A stretch of 64,000 nt of DNA from UBA4416 sp038327195 (GCA_038327195.1 JBBQKU010000018.1:1-64000), one strand, 5' to 3'. Counted from the stretch's first letter, positions 50,680 to 60,117 are shown. Notes: generated from the letters alone by a model not told the origin. Made by a program: numbers and translations.

Positions 50680-51714
50680 TTAATTATTTTTTAATTTTTT
50701 TTCTATTTCATTTAGTTTAGTATTCAATTTTGGTAACGTTTTAAAAAGTACATAACTTCTTCTGAAATCCCCTAAACTAAAGGACGGCGAACCTTGCACT
50801 ATTTCATTTTCTTTTTCTATTGAAGAGCCAACGCCAGCTTGGCCGGCAATTTTAACTCCATCTGCAATTTTTATATGCCCAACAATTCCAACCTGTGCTG
50901 CAATCATACAGTTTTTACCTACTTTTGTAGAGCCTGCAACTCCTGAAAGCCCTGCAATCACGGTATTTTCTCCTATTTCAACATTATGTGCAATTTGAAC
51001 TAAATTATCTAATTTAACGCCTCTACGAAGTATCGTAGAACCAAGAGTGGCTCTATCAATTGCGCAATTTGAACCTATTTCAATATTATCTTCAATTACT
51101 ACATTTCCTATTTGAGGAACCTTAGAGAATTCTTTCCCATCTTGAGGAGCAAATCCAAATCCATCACTTCCAATGACAGTGTTTGAATGAATAGTAACCT
51201 GGTTTCCAATTTTACATTCATGATATACTTTTACACCAGAAAATAATGTTGTATTGTTTCCAATTGCGCAATTATCTCCTACATATGTATGAGGATATAG
51301 CTTTACATTATTACCAATTTTTACATTATTACCGATATATGCAAAAGCAGCAACATAGCAATTATCTCCTAAAACAGCACTTTCACTAATAAAAGAGGGT
51401 TGCTCAATTCCAGATTTTTCGCCTTTTACTTGATTGTACATTTCTAATAACTTTGCAAAACTTGCATAAGAGTCATCCACTCTAATTAATGTGCAACTAG
51501 ATTTTATTGGTCTATCAAGTACAAGAGATTTGTTTACAATGACAATACTTGCATCTGTTTCATAAATATAATTAGTGTATTTAGGATTTGCTAAAAACGA
51601 TAAAGTACCTGTTATTCCTTCTTCAATTTTAGAAAGATTTGACACCATCATTTGTTCGTCTCCTTCAACGATTCCATCAAGTAATAGTGCTATTTGAACT
51701 GCAGAAAATTCCAT
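50680..51714 (-). CDS. lpxD: UDP-3-O-acyl-glucosamine N-acyltransferase
   Basis: A 344-residue enzyme that adds the second 3-hydroxyacyl chain in lipid A synthesis. The N-terminal uridine-binding domain (about 1-100, TLSFLANPKYTNYIYETDAS) is followed by the left-handed beta-helix (residues 105-305). It contains GSDGFGFAPQDGKEFSKVPQ, DRATLGSTILRRGVKLDNLV and the catalytic His in VQIAHNVEIGENTVIAG. A C-terminal helix (KTLPKLNTKLNEIEKKL) ends it. Length is standard. It is the first gene of the leftward lpx operon, 97 bp from the lipoprotein gene upstream on the same strand. Confidence 0.96.
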   Translation of the reverse strand: MEFSAVQIALLLDGIVEGDEQMMVSNLSKIEEGITGTLSFLANPKYTNYIYETDASIVIVNKSLVLDRPIKSSCTLIRVDDSYASFAKLLEMYNQVKGEKSGIEQPSFISESAVLGDNCYVAAFAYIGNNVKIGNNVKLYPHTYVGDNCAIGNNTTLFSGVKVYHECKIGNQVTIHSNTVIGSDGFGFAPQDGKEFSKVPQIGNVVIEDNIEIGSNCAIDRATLGSTILRRGVKLDNLVQIAHNVEIGENTVIAGLSGVAGSTKVGKNCMIAAQVGIVGHIKIADGVKIAGQAGVGSSIEKENEIVQGSPSFSLGDFRRSYVLFKTLPKLNTKLNEIEKKLKNN

Positions 51715-51811
51715 ATTCCAAATATAATGGTTTTATGGATATTTTAAATAACTATTTAGATAATAATAGCATTTAAACAGTTCAATAATTTTTGTTGATT
51801 CGAAGTATTTA

Positions 51812-53278
51812 CTACGGGTATTGATATGCGCCAGCATCTATGCTAGGTGAGCGGATAGCACCAAGTATATCAGTTTGAACGAATAAGTATGGATAGATGG
51901 TTGAAACTCCTGGGTCACCTATGTTTCTTGCAGCTGAAGTAGAGCCAATTTTAAAATCATATGTAGATGCACTTATAAAACTTGCAGATTGGTTAAATAC
52001 ATTATTGATTGATGTTGTGCCTGTAAATGCGGGAGTTTTTATTAAACAGCTATTAAATTTATAGTTTTTTGCAAAAGTGGATGCCGAATTTATATCTAAT
52101 TCTAACTCATTTGAAAGACTTCCGTCAATAATACAATTTCCAAAATAAGCACTATCTAAAGCGAAATATTGAGCCCCCGAATAATTATCAATATGAAGGC
52201 ATGGTTGAGTTCCACGCCCACCGTCTTGGTTAAAATAATTAGCAAATGTGGTATGTAAAAAAGTGTAATTTCCTCCTAAAGTTAAGGCTGCGCAGTATTC
52301 TTTACAATTCACTACAACATTATTACTTCCCCATAAATTGAAAGCAACCCCATAAATTCCCCATTTTGAGCAATTTTTAATAATGGTATTGGTTAATCGA
52401 AGGCGCTTTGGTTGTGAAATATTTAATAATACTTCGGCCTGAACTCCAATATATCCATTTTTTATTATAGCGTAATTTATATAATTGTCAGTATGACCTT
52501 CATTTATCCAAATTCTATCCCATTGTCCTGGCACGTCAGCATAATCTAATTCTCGTCTATCACCTTGAAAAGTGACTTCATTTCCTTTTGTTCCATTAAT
52601 TTGTAAGGTTCCATAACGATAAACCCACAATCCTGCATTTTGGTGCAAATACACTTTTACTCCAGCCGCAATAGTTAACTTTTGCGTTGAATCAACAACT
52701 AGCCAGCCGTAAATAACATGTGGTTTATCATTAATCCAATTAACAGTAACGTTTGTGCCAGATGAAACAGTAGAGTAAGGTAAAAAACCAGTTTTATATT
52801 GTATCGCTTTATCAGGAAAATGGTAATAAGCATCCTGACCCCAAGCCTCTAATGCAACACTTTGTTCATTCCCATTAACATCAAATAAGATTTTATCTTG
52901 AATAATGAATGGACTTGAAGTAACTGGTAAAGTAGGATTAACATTCACCTGAATGAAAATATAAATACTGTCTTGTGCTAAAATTTCAACATTTGACACT
53001 GATTTTCCTGGTGTTCCATCTACATTTAAGATAAACATTGATGAGTTTCCATTTTGCAATCTAACAGATGAAATATTTATTTTCTGTTTATTCATGTTTC
53101 GAACCCTAATTTGGCGTGTTGTAGAGCCTATAGTCGTAAAAACAGTATCAAATAATACAGAATCCTGTGAAAATGATATTTTCGCATTGGTGTCGGTAAT
53201 AAATTTATCCTTCTTACAAGAAGTAAAAGCTACTGATAAACAGATTGTTATGAAAATAAAGATGAAGATTTTGTTCAT
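51812..53278 (-). CDS. Lipoprotein with immunoglobulin-like and beta-helix domains
   Basis: A 488-residue lipoprotein (signal with lipobox FTSCKKD, Cys21). Residues 40-145 form an Ig-like/choice-of-anchor domain (ISFSQDSVLFDTVFTTIGST), common in Bacteroidota surface proteins. Residues 170-460 form a right-handed parallel beta-helix (repeats such as WINEGHTDNYINYAIIKNGY, RLTNTIIKNCSKWGIYGV). No catalytic residues are obvious, so a structural or carbohydrate-contacting surface role is likely but not shown. It reads leftward into lpxD after 97 bp and is divergent from rpmE2, whose promoter occupies the 127-bp gap. Confidence 0.75.
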   Translation of the reverse strand: MNKIFIFIFITICLSVAFTSCKKDKFITDTNAKISFSQDSVLFDTVFTTIGSTTRQIRVRNMNKQKINISSVRLQNGNSSMFILNVDGTPGKSVSNVEILAQDSIYIFIQVNVNPTLPVTSSPFIIQDKILFDVNGNEQSVALEAWGQDAYYHFPDKAIQYKTGFLPYSTVSSGTNVTVNWINDKPHVIYGWLVVDSTQKLTIAAGVKVYLHQNAGLWVYRYGTLQINGTKGNEVTFQGDRRELDYADVPGQWDRIWINEGHTDNYINYAIIKNGYIGVQAEVLLNISQPKRLRLTNTIIKNCSKWGIYGVAFNLWGSNNVVVNCKEYCAALTLGGNYTFLHTTFANYFNQDGGRGTQPCLHIDNYSGAQYFALDSAYFGNCIIDGSLSNELELDINSASTFAKNYKFNSCLIKTPAFTGTTSINNVFNQSASFISASTYDFKIGSTSAARNIGDPGVSTIYPYLFVQTDILGAIRSPSIDAGAYQYP

Positions 53279-53340
53279 TGCTCGAAGTTATACATAAGAA
53301 ACGTTAAAACCATAAATTTATTATATTTTTAAAAAAAGTA

Positions 53341-53369
53341 TTGTTGATAAAAGATTTTTATTATCTTTG
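53341..53369 (+). promoter_or_regulatory. rpmE2 promoter
   Basis: TTG at 53341-53343 and TATCTTTG at 53362-53369, 18 bp apart, match the Bacteroidota consensus; the leader to the ATG at 53406 is about 30 bp. Confidence 0.72.
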
Positions 53370-53405
53370 CCTTCCAAAATTTCGAATAATATAATTTAAA
53401 ATAAA

Positions 53406-53654
53406 ATGAAAGCAGAAATTCACCCAGAAAATTACCGTTTAGTTGTATTCAAAGATATGTCTAACGGATATACTTTTTTAACAAAATCTTGTTCAGATAC
53501 TAAAGATACTATTGTACATGAAGATGGTGTTGAATATCCATTAGTAAAATTAGATATTTCAATGACTTCTCACCCGTTTTATACTGGTAAACATATGTTA
53601 GTTGATACAGCTGGACGTATTGATAAATTTAAAACTCGTTACGCTAAAAAATAA
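53406..53654 (+). CDS. rpmE2: Ribosomal protein bL31 type B
   Basis: An 82-residue ribosomal protein of the bL31 family. MKAEIHPENYRLVVFKDMSN, the HPFYTGKHMLVDTAGRIDKF block and RYAKK end are typical. The four zinc-binding cysteines of the type A (C+) form are missing (only Cys29 remains), so this is the zinc-independent type B. No second L31 gene is visible in the window. It is a single rightward gene with its own promoter, placed 72 bp before a glycosyltransferase gene. Confidence 0.95.
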   Translation: MKAEIHPENYRLVVFKDMSNGYTFLTKSCSDTKDTIVHEDGVEYPLVKLDISMTSHPFYTGKHMLVDTAGRIDKFKTRYAKK

Positions 53655-53726
53655 TTTTAGCAAATTATTTGTGTTAAATCCATTCGCTAACTAGCGGATG
53701 GATTTTTTATTTATACCTTAGCTTTA

Positions 53727-54764
53727 ATGAGATTCTTATTTTTATATACTGAAATTGCAGAATATTTTATTGCTTGTTGTAATCAGTTGGCGGAACATGG
53801 TGATGTACATATTATACGTTGGCCAGTAAATAAAGAAGCTCCTTTTAATTTTTCGGAAAACCATAAATTGAAAATTTATTCTAAAACTGATTATGATTTT
53901 AATGGTTTAGAAAATTTAGTTAAAGAAATTGACCCAACTGTTATTATTTGTAGCGGATGGATAGATAAGGACTATTTAAAAATTTCTAAAAAATATTTTA
54001 AATCAATCCCAACAATAATGACCTGTGATACGCATTGGCGTGGTGATTTGAAGCAACGCATTGCAATGTTTTTAAGCAGATTTACATTATTAAAAATGTT
54101 TTCACATGCTTGGGTTCCTGGAGAAATCCAAAAAAAATATGTACTAAATTTAGGCTTTAAAGAAAGTCATGTTGAGAAAGGTTTTTATAGTTGTGATTTA
54201 AATTTATTCGAAAAAACATATCAAAATCAAAAAGCAGAAAAGGAATTTAATTTCCCAAAACGTTTTTTATTTGTTGGACGATATTACGATTTTAAAGGTG
54301 TTACAGAACTTTGGCAGGCGTTTATTGAAATACAAAATGAGCAAGCAAATGAATGGGAACTATGGTGTTTGGGCATTGGCGATATTGAGCCAATTAAACA
54401 TCCTAAAATAAAACATTTTGGATTTATACAACCAAAAGATATTGAATATTACACGGCACAAACAGGCGTATTTATTTTACCTAGTAGAAAAGAACCATGG
54501 GGAGTTGTTGTGCATGAGTTTGCAGCCTCAGGGTTTCCTTTGCTATTAAGCAATAGAATAGGGGCCAAAGAGCAGTTTTTAATTGAGGGAAAAAACGGCT
54601 TTGAATTTGAAGCAGAAAATGTATTGAGTATTAAACAGACTTTGAAAAAAATTATAAAATTAGATGCCACTCAATTAATAGCCATGAGTAAACTGTCGAA
54701 CGAATTATCAAAATCTAATTCTCCTGAATTATGGGTACATAATTTATTGAAAATGTGCTCTTAG
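53727..54764 (+). CDS. GT4-like glycosyltransferase
   Basis: A 345-residue GT-B glycosyltransferase. The N-terminal half starts MRFLFLYTEIAEYFIACCNQ and includes IMTCDTHWRGDLKQRIAMFL. The C-terminal half has FLFVGRYYDFKGVTELWQAF and the conserved SRKEPWGVVVHEFAASGFPL that carries the GT4 E-x7-E pair (Glu in KEPWGVVVHE). No signal peptide or membrane helix is present. The sugar and acceptor are unknown; envelope glycans are likely. It follows rpmE2 by 72 bp and converges on the S74-domain gene with a terminator between. Confidence 0.82.
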   Translation: MRFLFLYTEIAEYFIACCNQLAEHGDVHIIRWPVNKEAPFNFSENHKLKIYSKTDYDFNGLENLVKEIDPTVIICSGWIDKDYLKISKKYFKSIPTIMTCDTHWRGDLKQRIAMFLSRFTLLKMFSHAWVPGEIQKKYVLNLGFKESHVEKGFYSCDLNLFEKTYQNQKAEKEFNFPKRFLFVGRYYDFKGVTELWQAFIEIQNEQANEWELWCLGIGDIEPIKHPKIKHFGFIQPKDIEYYTAQTGVFILPSRKEPWGVVVHEFAASGFPLLLSNRIGAKEQFLIEGKNGFEFEAENVLSIKQTLKKIIKLDATQLIAMSKLSNELSKSNSPELWVHNLLKMCS

Positions 54765-54876
54765 TTTTATAATGGTTTTAATAAATTCATTTGTTATTAA
54801 TTGTTGAAAAAAGGTAAGAAGCCAAATCAGATATTTACGATTTTGAAAATGATTTTAAAGTAGATAAATAAAAAAA

Positions 54877-54914
54877 ACTCCAATCGAAATTTTAATTCAA
54901 TTGGAGTCTTTTTT
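54877..54914. terminator. Bidirectional terminator
   Basis: ACTCCAAT (54877-54884) pairs with ATTGGAGT (54900-54907), with an AT-rich inner stem and A and T runs outside, between convergent genes. Confidence 0.8.
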
Positions 54915-54952
54915 GAGTTAAGATTTCGTAATTCTTAAATCGTAATTATTTT

Positions 54953-57880
54953 TTATTCTCTCACCATTTTTTTGCTATCAATTACTTTACCATCAGCAAC
55001 AAGTGTGTAGTGATATAAACCTGCGCTTAAATCGCTTGCAAATACATTTACTTTGCCTTTGCCACGTGTTTTAATATCTACCGTTTGTATCACTTGGCCT
55101 GTGTTATTGTAAAATAAAATTTGTGCTTTACCAACACTAGCAGGCACGTTGTAATTAATAGTTGTTTGTTCAGCAAAAGGATTTGGAACATTTTGACTTA
55201 ATACAATTGCATCTTTATCACTCAATTCAACATCTAAAGAGTTTACAGGATTGCTTTTGCGAGAAGCAATCTCACAACAACCGTTTATTAAATTGGTTAA
55301 GTTTGTTAGTTGTGTTTGCACTGCATTATTAATACTATCTTGCTTTGATGCCACTTTAAGTAAGCTATCAATTTTCACTTGTTGTTCTTGAATTGCTCTT
55401 GTTAAAAGTCCGCTCATTGCTTTATAATTTACTGTTTTTAAAACTACCGAAGGGTTTATAATTGCACCTAAACTATCTAACTTTGCTGGCACGCGAATGG
55501 TGTCAACCAATTCGGGATATACAGTTTGTAATTGTTGGGCAATAAAACCATAATCTAGTTTTGGAGAAAAACTTAATTGAGGCACGCCCGTGTTTGTAAA
55601 GTTATACGACACTGGATTTAATGTTTTAATTTTTGCTAAAGCATTAAAATTATTAATGTTGTTTTTAACTAAAGCATCACTTAAACCAGTATTGGTTAAT
55701 GAAGCTTGCATCGTATTTTGACGCTTATTTATATCTTGAATTGCCGAAATCGTTAAAGGAATTAAGCCAGTATAATTTAATGCTTTAAGCGAAACAGATG
55801 GTGTTATAACTGTACCTAGCGTATCATAAGATGCTGGCACAATAACTTCTTTAACTAAAGTTGGAAATAAAACAGCAACCTCTTGCGCTATTAAACCAAA
55901 TGTTTTAGCGGTATCTACGTTTAATTGTGGTGCGTAAGCATTATTTAAATTATAGCTTACAGGGCGTAATCTTAATAATAAATCTAATGGCTTAGCCAAG
56001 GTTACAACATTTGTTTTTATGTTTTTGTCTGAGGTTATTAATGCACCAGCAGGTAATGTTCCAATTCCATTAATAAAAACATTTCCATTAAAATAACCTG
56101 CGTAATCCGAGCTTGTTATTGCACCTGCTGGAGCACTTGCGTAAATTCCAATATTACTGTTCATTGCACCACTTGCTTGGAATGTACCAGCAGTATTATT
56201 ATTACCGCCAATTGCGAGTGCGTTAGATAAAATACCTGTATTGTTTGAGCCAACAATTACAGCTGAATTTACATTAGTTATTATACCATAGTTCATACTT
56301 GAATTTGAGTTGCTTATTGTAAATAAACCTGCTGTGCTGTTAGAAGTACCATTAGCTGATGTAAATTTACCACCAATATTTTGTGCTGAAGCTGCTGATA
56401 AAAAAACACTTTTGCCTTCAACGCCTACTGCTTGTGCATTTGGCCCCTGTGCTTCGGCTTCGCCATATACGCCTATTGTTGTAATATTAAATGCATTATT
56501 ATGAGTTTTACCGTATACAGCGTAAGGTGTTGAGGTAAAAGTACCATTTGTAGAAAAACTTCCTGCGGTTCTTAATTTATCATTTTCAACATATAAACGT
56601 GCTGAGTTTGTTGCGCAAGCTGTTTTCCCAATATTTACCTGAGATGTAGATAATGCTGGCATGGTAAAATTAAAATTAAATGCGGGTGTCATTTCTATTT
56701 GGTAATTACCTAATAATGGAACTACTGTTGCACCACAAATATTACCTAAACCAGATACTGTTGGTGTGTTAGTTACTAAAATTACATCGCCATTTGCATC
56801 AACGGATAATACCTTATTTGTTACTAAGGTATTTGTAGTTGATGTACTTTTTAAATCAGTAAAACGCAAACCTGCCCAACCTGTGCCTCCAAAGCCATTT
56901 GCTGTTGCTGAGCCTGCAAATTGTGAATTTATTTCAACTGTATTACCTGGCGTGTTTGTATTAATACCAATGTAACGTTGTTTTAAATCTTTAAATGGCG
57001 TGGTTGCTTGTGTGTTATCACGCGAATTAATAAATAAATGGCCAGTTGCCATTGGTTGAAACTCACTGAATTTACCTGTTGTGATAATTGTAAGTGGAGA
57101 TGTTGGATCTTGCTGTGTATGGGTTAATCTTAACAAAGGATTACCATTTATGCCAGCAGCTGTTTTATCTGATAGTATTTCGAGTCTACGTGCAGGGTCT
57201 TTAGTAAATGGTGCTTCTACTAAGTTGTTGAAATAATTACCAATTCCTATTTTACCTAGCGTATTCATTCGCATAACTTCTAAGCCATCTGGATTACCAG
57301 CATAACCAGGGTCGCCAGATGGTGCAGTAAATATAAAACGCATATAATTTCTGATAGCTCCATATGCTGCCGAATTATCGCCCCAATTAATTACACCATC
57401 TGCAGCGCTTGCTGGCTCAGTTTTCATACCAACATATAATTGATTAAATCCTTCATAATTAAATGTACCTACCTGCATCCAATTACGCCAACCGCCTACA
57501 AAATTAGGATTGCCATTTGAAATTGTTAATAAAGCAGCTGGCCTCGTAACTGGTGAAGATGGGTTTAAATTAATAGCTACACCTCCACCAAATGGCGTAC
57601 TTGAACCGCCAGAACCTAAACTACCTGCCGTATTCCAAGTATCATCAAAAACTATCATCCTTTGTTTACCTGATGTATAATGGTAAACTGGGCTGTTCCA
57701 CATTGTCCCGAAGATGTTGGCAGTTGCGGGTGTTGCACCAACAGGAAAATTACCACCTCTGTACCATGCAGAATTAGCATTATTAGGAACTGTAAATGGG
57801 GCTGGTGGTGCCCCAATTGGTGTTTGTGCATCAGATAATAAATTTAATCCAATGCAAATTACTGTTAATTTTAATTTCAT
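54953..57880 (-). CDS. T9SS-exported protein with two S74 chaperone-like domains
   Basis: A 975-residue secreted protein. After a signal peptide (cleavage near residue 19) there is a long repeat-rich region with fibre-like beta segments (about 20-610). An S74 intramolecular-chaperone/autoprotease domain follows at 616-718: the cleavage-site-like SDKNIKTNV with Ser617 and Lys, then RPVSYNL and GLIAQEVAVLFPTLV. A second copy at about 732-845 has SDALVKNNI with Ser734, NPVSYNF and GFIAQQLQTVYPELV. A coiled coil (about 825-870), linker and a T9SS type A domain (about 893-975, LSQNVPNPFAEQTTINY to DSKKMVRE) complete it. S74 domains trimerise phage fibres and cut themselves off. It is likely a surface filament; the two copies are unusual. 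Confidence 0.8.
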   Translation of the reverse strand: MKLKLTVICIGLNLLSDAQTPIGAPPAPFTVPNNANSAWYRGGNFPVGATPATANIFGTMWNSPVYHYTSGKQRMIVFDDTWNTAGSLGSGGSSTPFGGGVAINLNPSSPVTRPAALLTISNGNPNFVGGWRNWMQVGTFNYEGFNQLYVGMKTEPASAADGVINWGDNSAAYGAIRNYMRFIFTAPSGDPGYAGNPDGLEVMRMNTLGKIGIGNYFNNLVEAPFTKDPARRLEILSDKTAAGINGNPLLRLTHTQQDPTSPLTIITTGKFSEFQPMATGHLFINSRDNTQATTPFKDLKQRYIGINTNTPGNTVEINSQFAGSATANGFGGTGWAGLRFTDLKSTSTTNTLVTNKVLSVDANGDVILVTNTPTVSGLGNICGATVVPLLGNYQIEMTPAFNFNFTMPALSTSQVNIGKTACATNSARLYVENDKLRTAGSFSTNGTFTSTPYAVYGKTHNNAFNITTIGVYGEAEAQGPNAQAVGVEGKSVFLSAASAQNIGGKFTSANGTSNSTAGLFTISNSNSSMNYGIITNVNSAVIVGSNNTGILSNALAIGGNNNTAGTFQASGAMNSNIGIYASAPAGAITSSDYAGYFNGNVFINGIGTLPAGALITSDKNIKTNVVTLAKPLDLLLRLRPVSYNLNNAYAPQLNVDTAKTFGLIAQEVAVLFPTLVKEVIVPASYDTLGTVITPSVSLKALNYTGLIPLTISAIQDINKRQNTMQASLTNTGLSDALVKNNINNFNALAKIKTLNPVSYNFTNTGVPQLSFSPKLDYGFIAQQLQTVYPELVDTIRVPAKLDSLGAIINPSVVLKTVNYKAMSGLLTRAIQEQQVKIDSLLKVASKQDSINNAVQTQLTNLTNLINGCCEIASRKSNPVNSLDVELSDKDAIVLSQNVPNPFAEQTTINYNVPASVGKAQILFYNNTGQVIQTVDIKTRGKGKVNVFASDLSAGLYHYTLVADGKVIDSKKMVRE

Positions 57881-57894
57881 AATTAATAAGTTTT

Positions 57895-58887
57895 TTACCT
57901 CACTAATTGAACAAAGCCTTTTTCTTTTTTATATGCTGCTGTAGCAACAAAATAATACGTCCCATCATCACAATCATTTCCTTGCTTATCTTTACCATCC
58001 CAACTTTTGTGAATACTATTTGATTGAAAAATAGTATCACCCCACCGATTATAAATTGATATATTAAAATTTAAGGTATCACACATTTCAAGTTTAAATT
58101 CATCATTTATTTTGTCGTTATTTGGAGTAAATACATTTGGTATATTAACATTACATGGTAATTCTTTTAATGTTAAGCCATCAACATAATAATAGCTCAA
58201 AATGCGATAATATGGATTAAATGAATCGTAATGATTATTTAACGTGTCAATTGTTTCGTTTTCAAAATAACCAATTGTTAAATATTCTTCGTTTCCATTT
58301 GATTCAAAACTACCCTCAATTTTAATCCAATTAAGTGTATCGGATAAAAACATTGTTTTATTGACAATTTGTGGGCTTTCAAAAATTGGAGCAAAAGTAT
58401 TTGCTGTATAATTACTACTGCTAAACAAAGCGCCAACCTTTATTAGACTATGGGTGTTAGATAAGCCACTAGAAGAAACATAAAAACTAAAATTATACAT
58501 TTTATTATTTTCTAATTTTTGAACAAGTCTAGTTTGAATATATTCTCTGTAAATATATGGCTGTCCAGATCCCGAATCTACAATGCTGGCAAAAAAACCA
58601 CAATATCCATTTCCATTATAGGGTTGTTGATATCCTAGTAAATTTTTAGGTACTCCAGCTAATTTAGTTCCTGAATTATTACATATATTAAAATAGTCAG
58701 AGGTGGCTAGTTTTGTTGGTGCAGTCCAGCCTAGGCAGTGTTCTATTTGTAAATCTCCTGGCGTAGATGGATTTAAAGGGCACATGTCATAAATTTCAAA
58801 ATCGCCGTTATATACTAAGTTAGTTTGCGTTTTAGCTTCACAGCAAAACAGCATTATAAAAAGAAAAATATAAAAAGGTTTATTCAA
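57895..58887 (-). CDS. T9SS type B (gliding-associated C-terminal) secreted protein
   Basis: A 330-residue secreted protein. The signal peptide (to about residue 19) is followed by a jellyroll-like domain (NLVYNGDFEIYDMCP, about 22-235) with several cysteines. A gliding-motility-associated C-terminal domain (T9SS type B, about 245-330) ends it: NIPNVFTPNNDKINDEFKLE, YNRWGDTIFQS and WDGKDKQGNDCDDGTYYFV. The start is a TTG (complement of 58885-58887); a later Met would cut into the signal peptide. It lies 14 bp upstream of the S74 gene on the same strand, so the two may be expressed together. Related proteins sit on the surface and can support adhesion or gliding. Confidence 0.85.
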   Translation of the reverse strand: MNKPFYIFLFIMLFCCEAKTQTNLVYNGDFEIYDMCPLNPSTPGDLQIEHCLGWTAPTKLATSDYFNICNNSGTKLAGVPKNLLGYQQPYNGNGYCGFFASIVDSGSGQPYIYREYIQTRLVQKLENNKMYNFSFYVSSSGLSNTHSLIKVGALFSSSNYTANTFAPIFESPQIVNKTMFLSDTLNWIKIEGSFESNGNEEYLTIGYFENETIDTLNNHYDSFNPYYRILSYYYVDGLTLKELPCNVNIPNVFTPNNDKINDEFKLEMCDTLNFNISIYNRWGDTIFQSNSIHKSWDGKDKQGNDCDDGTYYFVATAAYKKEKGFVQLVR

Positions 58888-59331
58888 TTAATAAAGTTTG
58901 TTTTTTAAACAGTTCTCGTCTTCGCTCGAACTGACAATATTACTCTGCTTTATTTTAGCTAAGGGTAGTAAGCAGGAAAAACCTTTGTGTTTGTGTTAGT
59001 ATTAACTTTATTTTACAATAAACTGTTAATACCTTTTCGTTTTTTAACAATGTGTCAGCTACATTCTTATTACTTTTGTAACGGTAAGGGTTAGCAAATT
59101 TTTACCAACAAAAGGGAGGTTGCTTTAAACTAATTGTTTATGTAGCCTCCTTTCTTGTTTTGTATAATGCCCCAAAAACCTTGTTTCATATATATATGGA
59201 ATTAAGTGTTTAAGGACAATACCAGTCATAAAAATAAATTTACTTATCTAAGCTAGTGCCTTTTTTTTAATAAACAAATAAAAAGAGTATTATTTAATTG
59301 TTGTAATTTATAGGTAAATATTAGTTTTTAT
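58888..59331 (+). ncRNA. 444-bp non-coding gap holding a possible small RNA (about 59085-59160)
   Basis: No ORF in this gap looks real. A TACTTTTG box at 59072-59079 matches the -7 consensus, with no clear -33 TTG. Just downstream, GGTAA (59084-59088) pairs with TTACC (59102-59106). A long hairpin follows, AAGGGAGGTTGC (59112-59123) with GTAGCCTCCTTT (59142-59153), closed by a TAAAC/GTTTA inner stem, and then TTTCTTGTTTT. It looks like a short structured transcript with a terminator. A minor hairpin CAGTTC/GAACTG lies near 58911-58934. The rest has no feature I can support. Confidence 0.35.
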
Positions 59332-59553
59332 ATGCTTAATAAAGGTGAAAGAGATAAATTAGTTAAAATTGGAAACGTGATGAGAAAAGAGCGTTTAAAA
59401 AACAATTTAACCCAAGTGCAAATAGCAAATGAGTTAGGAACTAGTACTAAGCAATATCAACGTATAGAGTATGGTCAAGTAAATACAAGGGTATTAACTA
59501 TATTTAAAATAGCTACTATTATAAATATTAACCCTGATAAATTAATAAAATAA
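59332..59553 (+). CDS. Small XRE-family transcriptional regulator
   Basis: A 73-residue single-domain helix-turn-helix protein (lambda-repressor/XRE fold): VMRKERLKNNLTQVQIANEL, GTSTKQYQRIEYGQVNTR and TIFKIATIININPDKLI. The HTH spans about residues 12-68, and nothing else is attached. It stands alone, divergent from the type B protein gene and convergent with the YdeI-like gene. The preceding 444-bp gap has hairpins and a promoter-like box, so this regulator could act there. A toxin partner is absent, so I do not call it an antitoxin. Confidence 0.8.
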   Translation: MLNKGERDKLVKIGNVMRKERLKNNLTQVQIANELGTSTKQYQRIEYGQVNTRVLTIFKIATIININPDKLIK

Positions 59554-59596
59554 TTTCTTCACAAATAATTTCCAATAACTACAAAATGCTTTTTAA

Positions 59597-60097
59597 TTAC
59601 AATGGTTTAATCAAATCTCGCATTTGCTCCTTCCCAACAGGCATATTTTTTAAATTAGTCAATAGCATAAACGCCCTTTCGAGCCTTAAATTTTTGCTTT
59701 TAACTATTGTTACATAATTTAAAATATAGCGTTGTTTGCCTGGTGTTAATTTATCAAATCGTTTTTTCATTTCAGGATCTTGTAAAAAAAGTTCAGCAAT
59801 TTCTTCAGCTAATTCAACTCCATATTCACTTTCATCTTTTGTAATTGTAACATAAACAGTGTCTCCAATATTTATATTTAATTCCTTCATACGCTTTGTA
59901 TTGATGGAAACATATGCTCTCCCTTCTCCTAAGGCCATTAAACCACATTGAAATTTTATTAGTTTATTGACTTCACAAATGAGTCTTTGTTTGCCAATAC
60001 CTCCAATTTTTTTCACTACCGTTTCTGGAATTTCTAAGTAACTTGTTTTTAAGTAGCTTAAAATATCAATATGTGTTTTAAATGAAATGGCTTTCAT
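59597..60097 (-). CDS. YdeI/OmpD-associated family protein with DUF1905 domain
   Basis: A 166-residue two-part protein. The N-terminal beta-barrel-like DUF1905 domain (about 1-95, containing LMALGEGRAYVSINTKRMKELNINIGDTV, given by its ends LMALGEGRAYVSIN and IGDTVYVTI) is followed by the YdeI/OmdA helical domain (about 100-166: LTPGKQRYILNYVTIVKS, RLERAFMLLTNLK). Related proteins were named for bacteriocin protection or association with OmpD, but the biochemical role is unclear. It lies downstream of dnaN on the same strand, separated by a strong terminator, so it is likely a separate unit. Confidence 0.82.
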   Translation of the reverse strand: MKAISFKTHIDILSYLKTSYLEIPETVVKKIGGIGKQRLICEVNKLIKFQCGLMALGEGRAYVSINTKRMKELNINIGDTVYVTITKDESEYGVELAEEIAELFLQDPEMKKRFDKLTPGKQRYILNYVTIVKSKNLRLERAFMLLTNLKNMPVGKEQMRDLIKPL

Positions 60098-60117
60098 ATT
60101 AGAATAAAGGATTCAAA

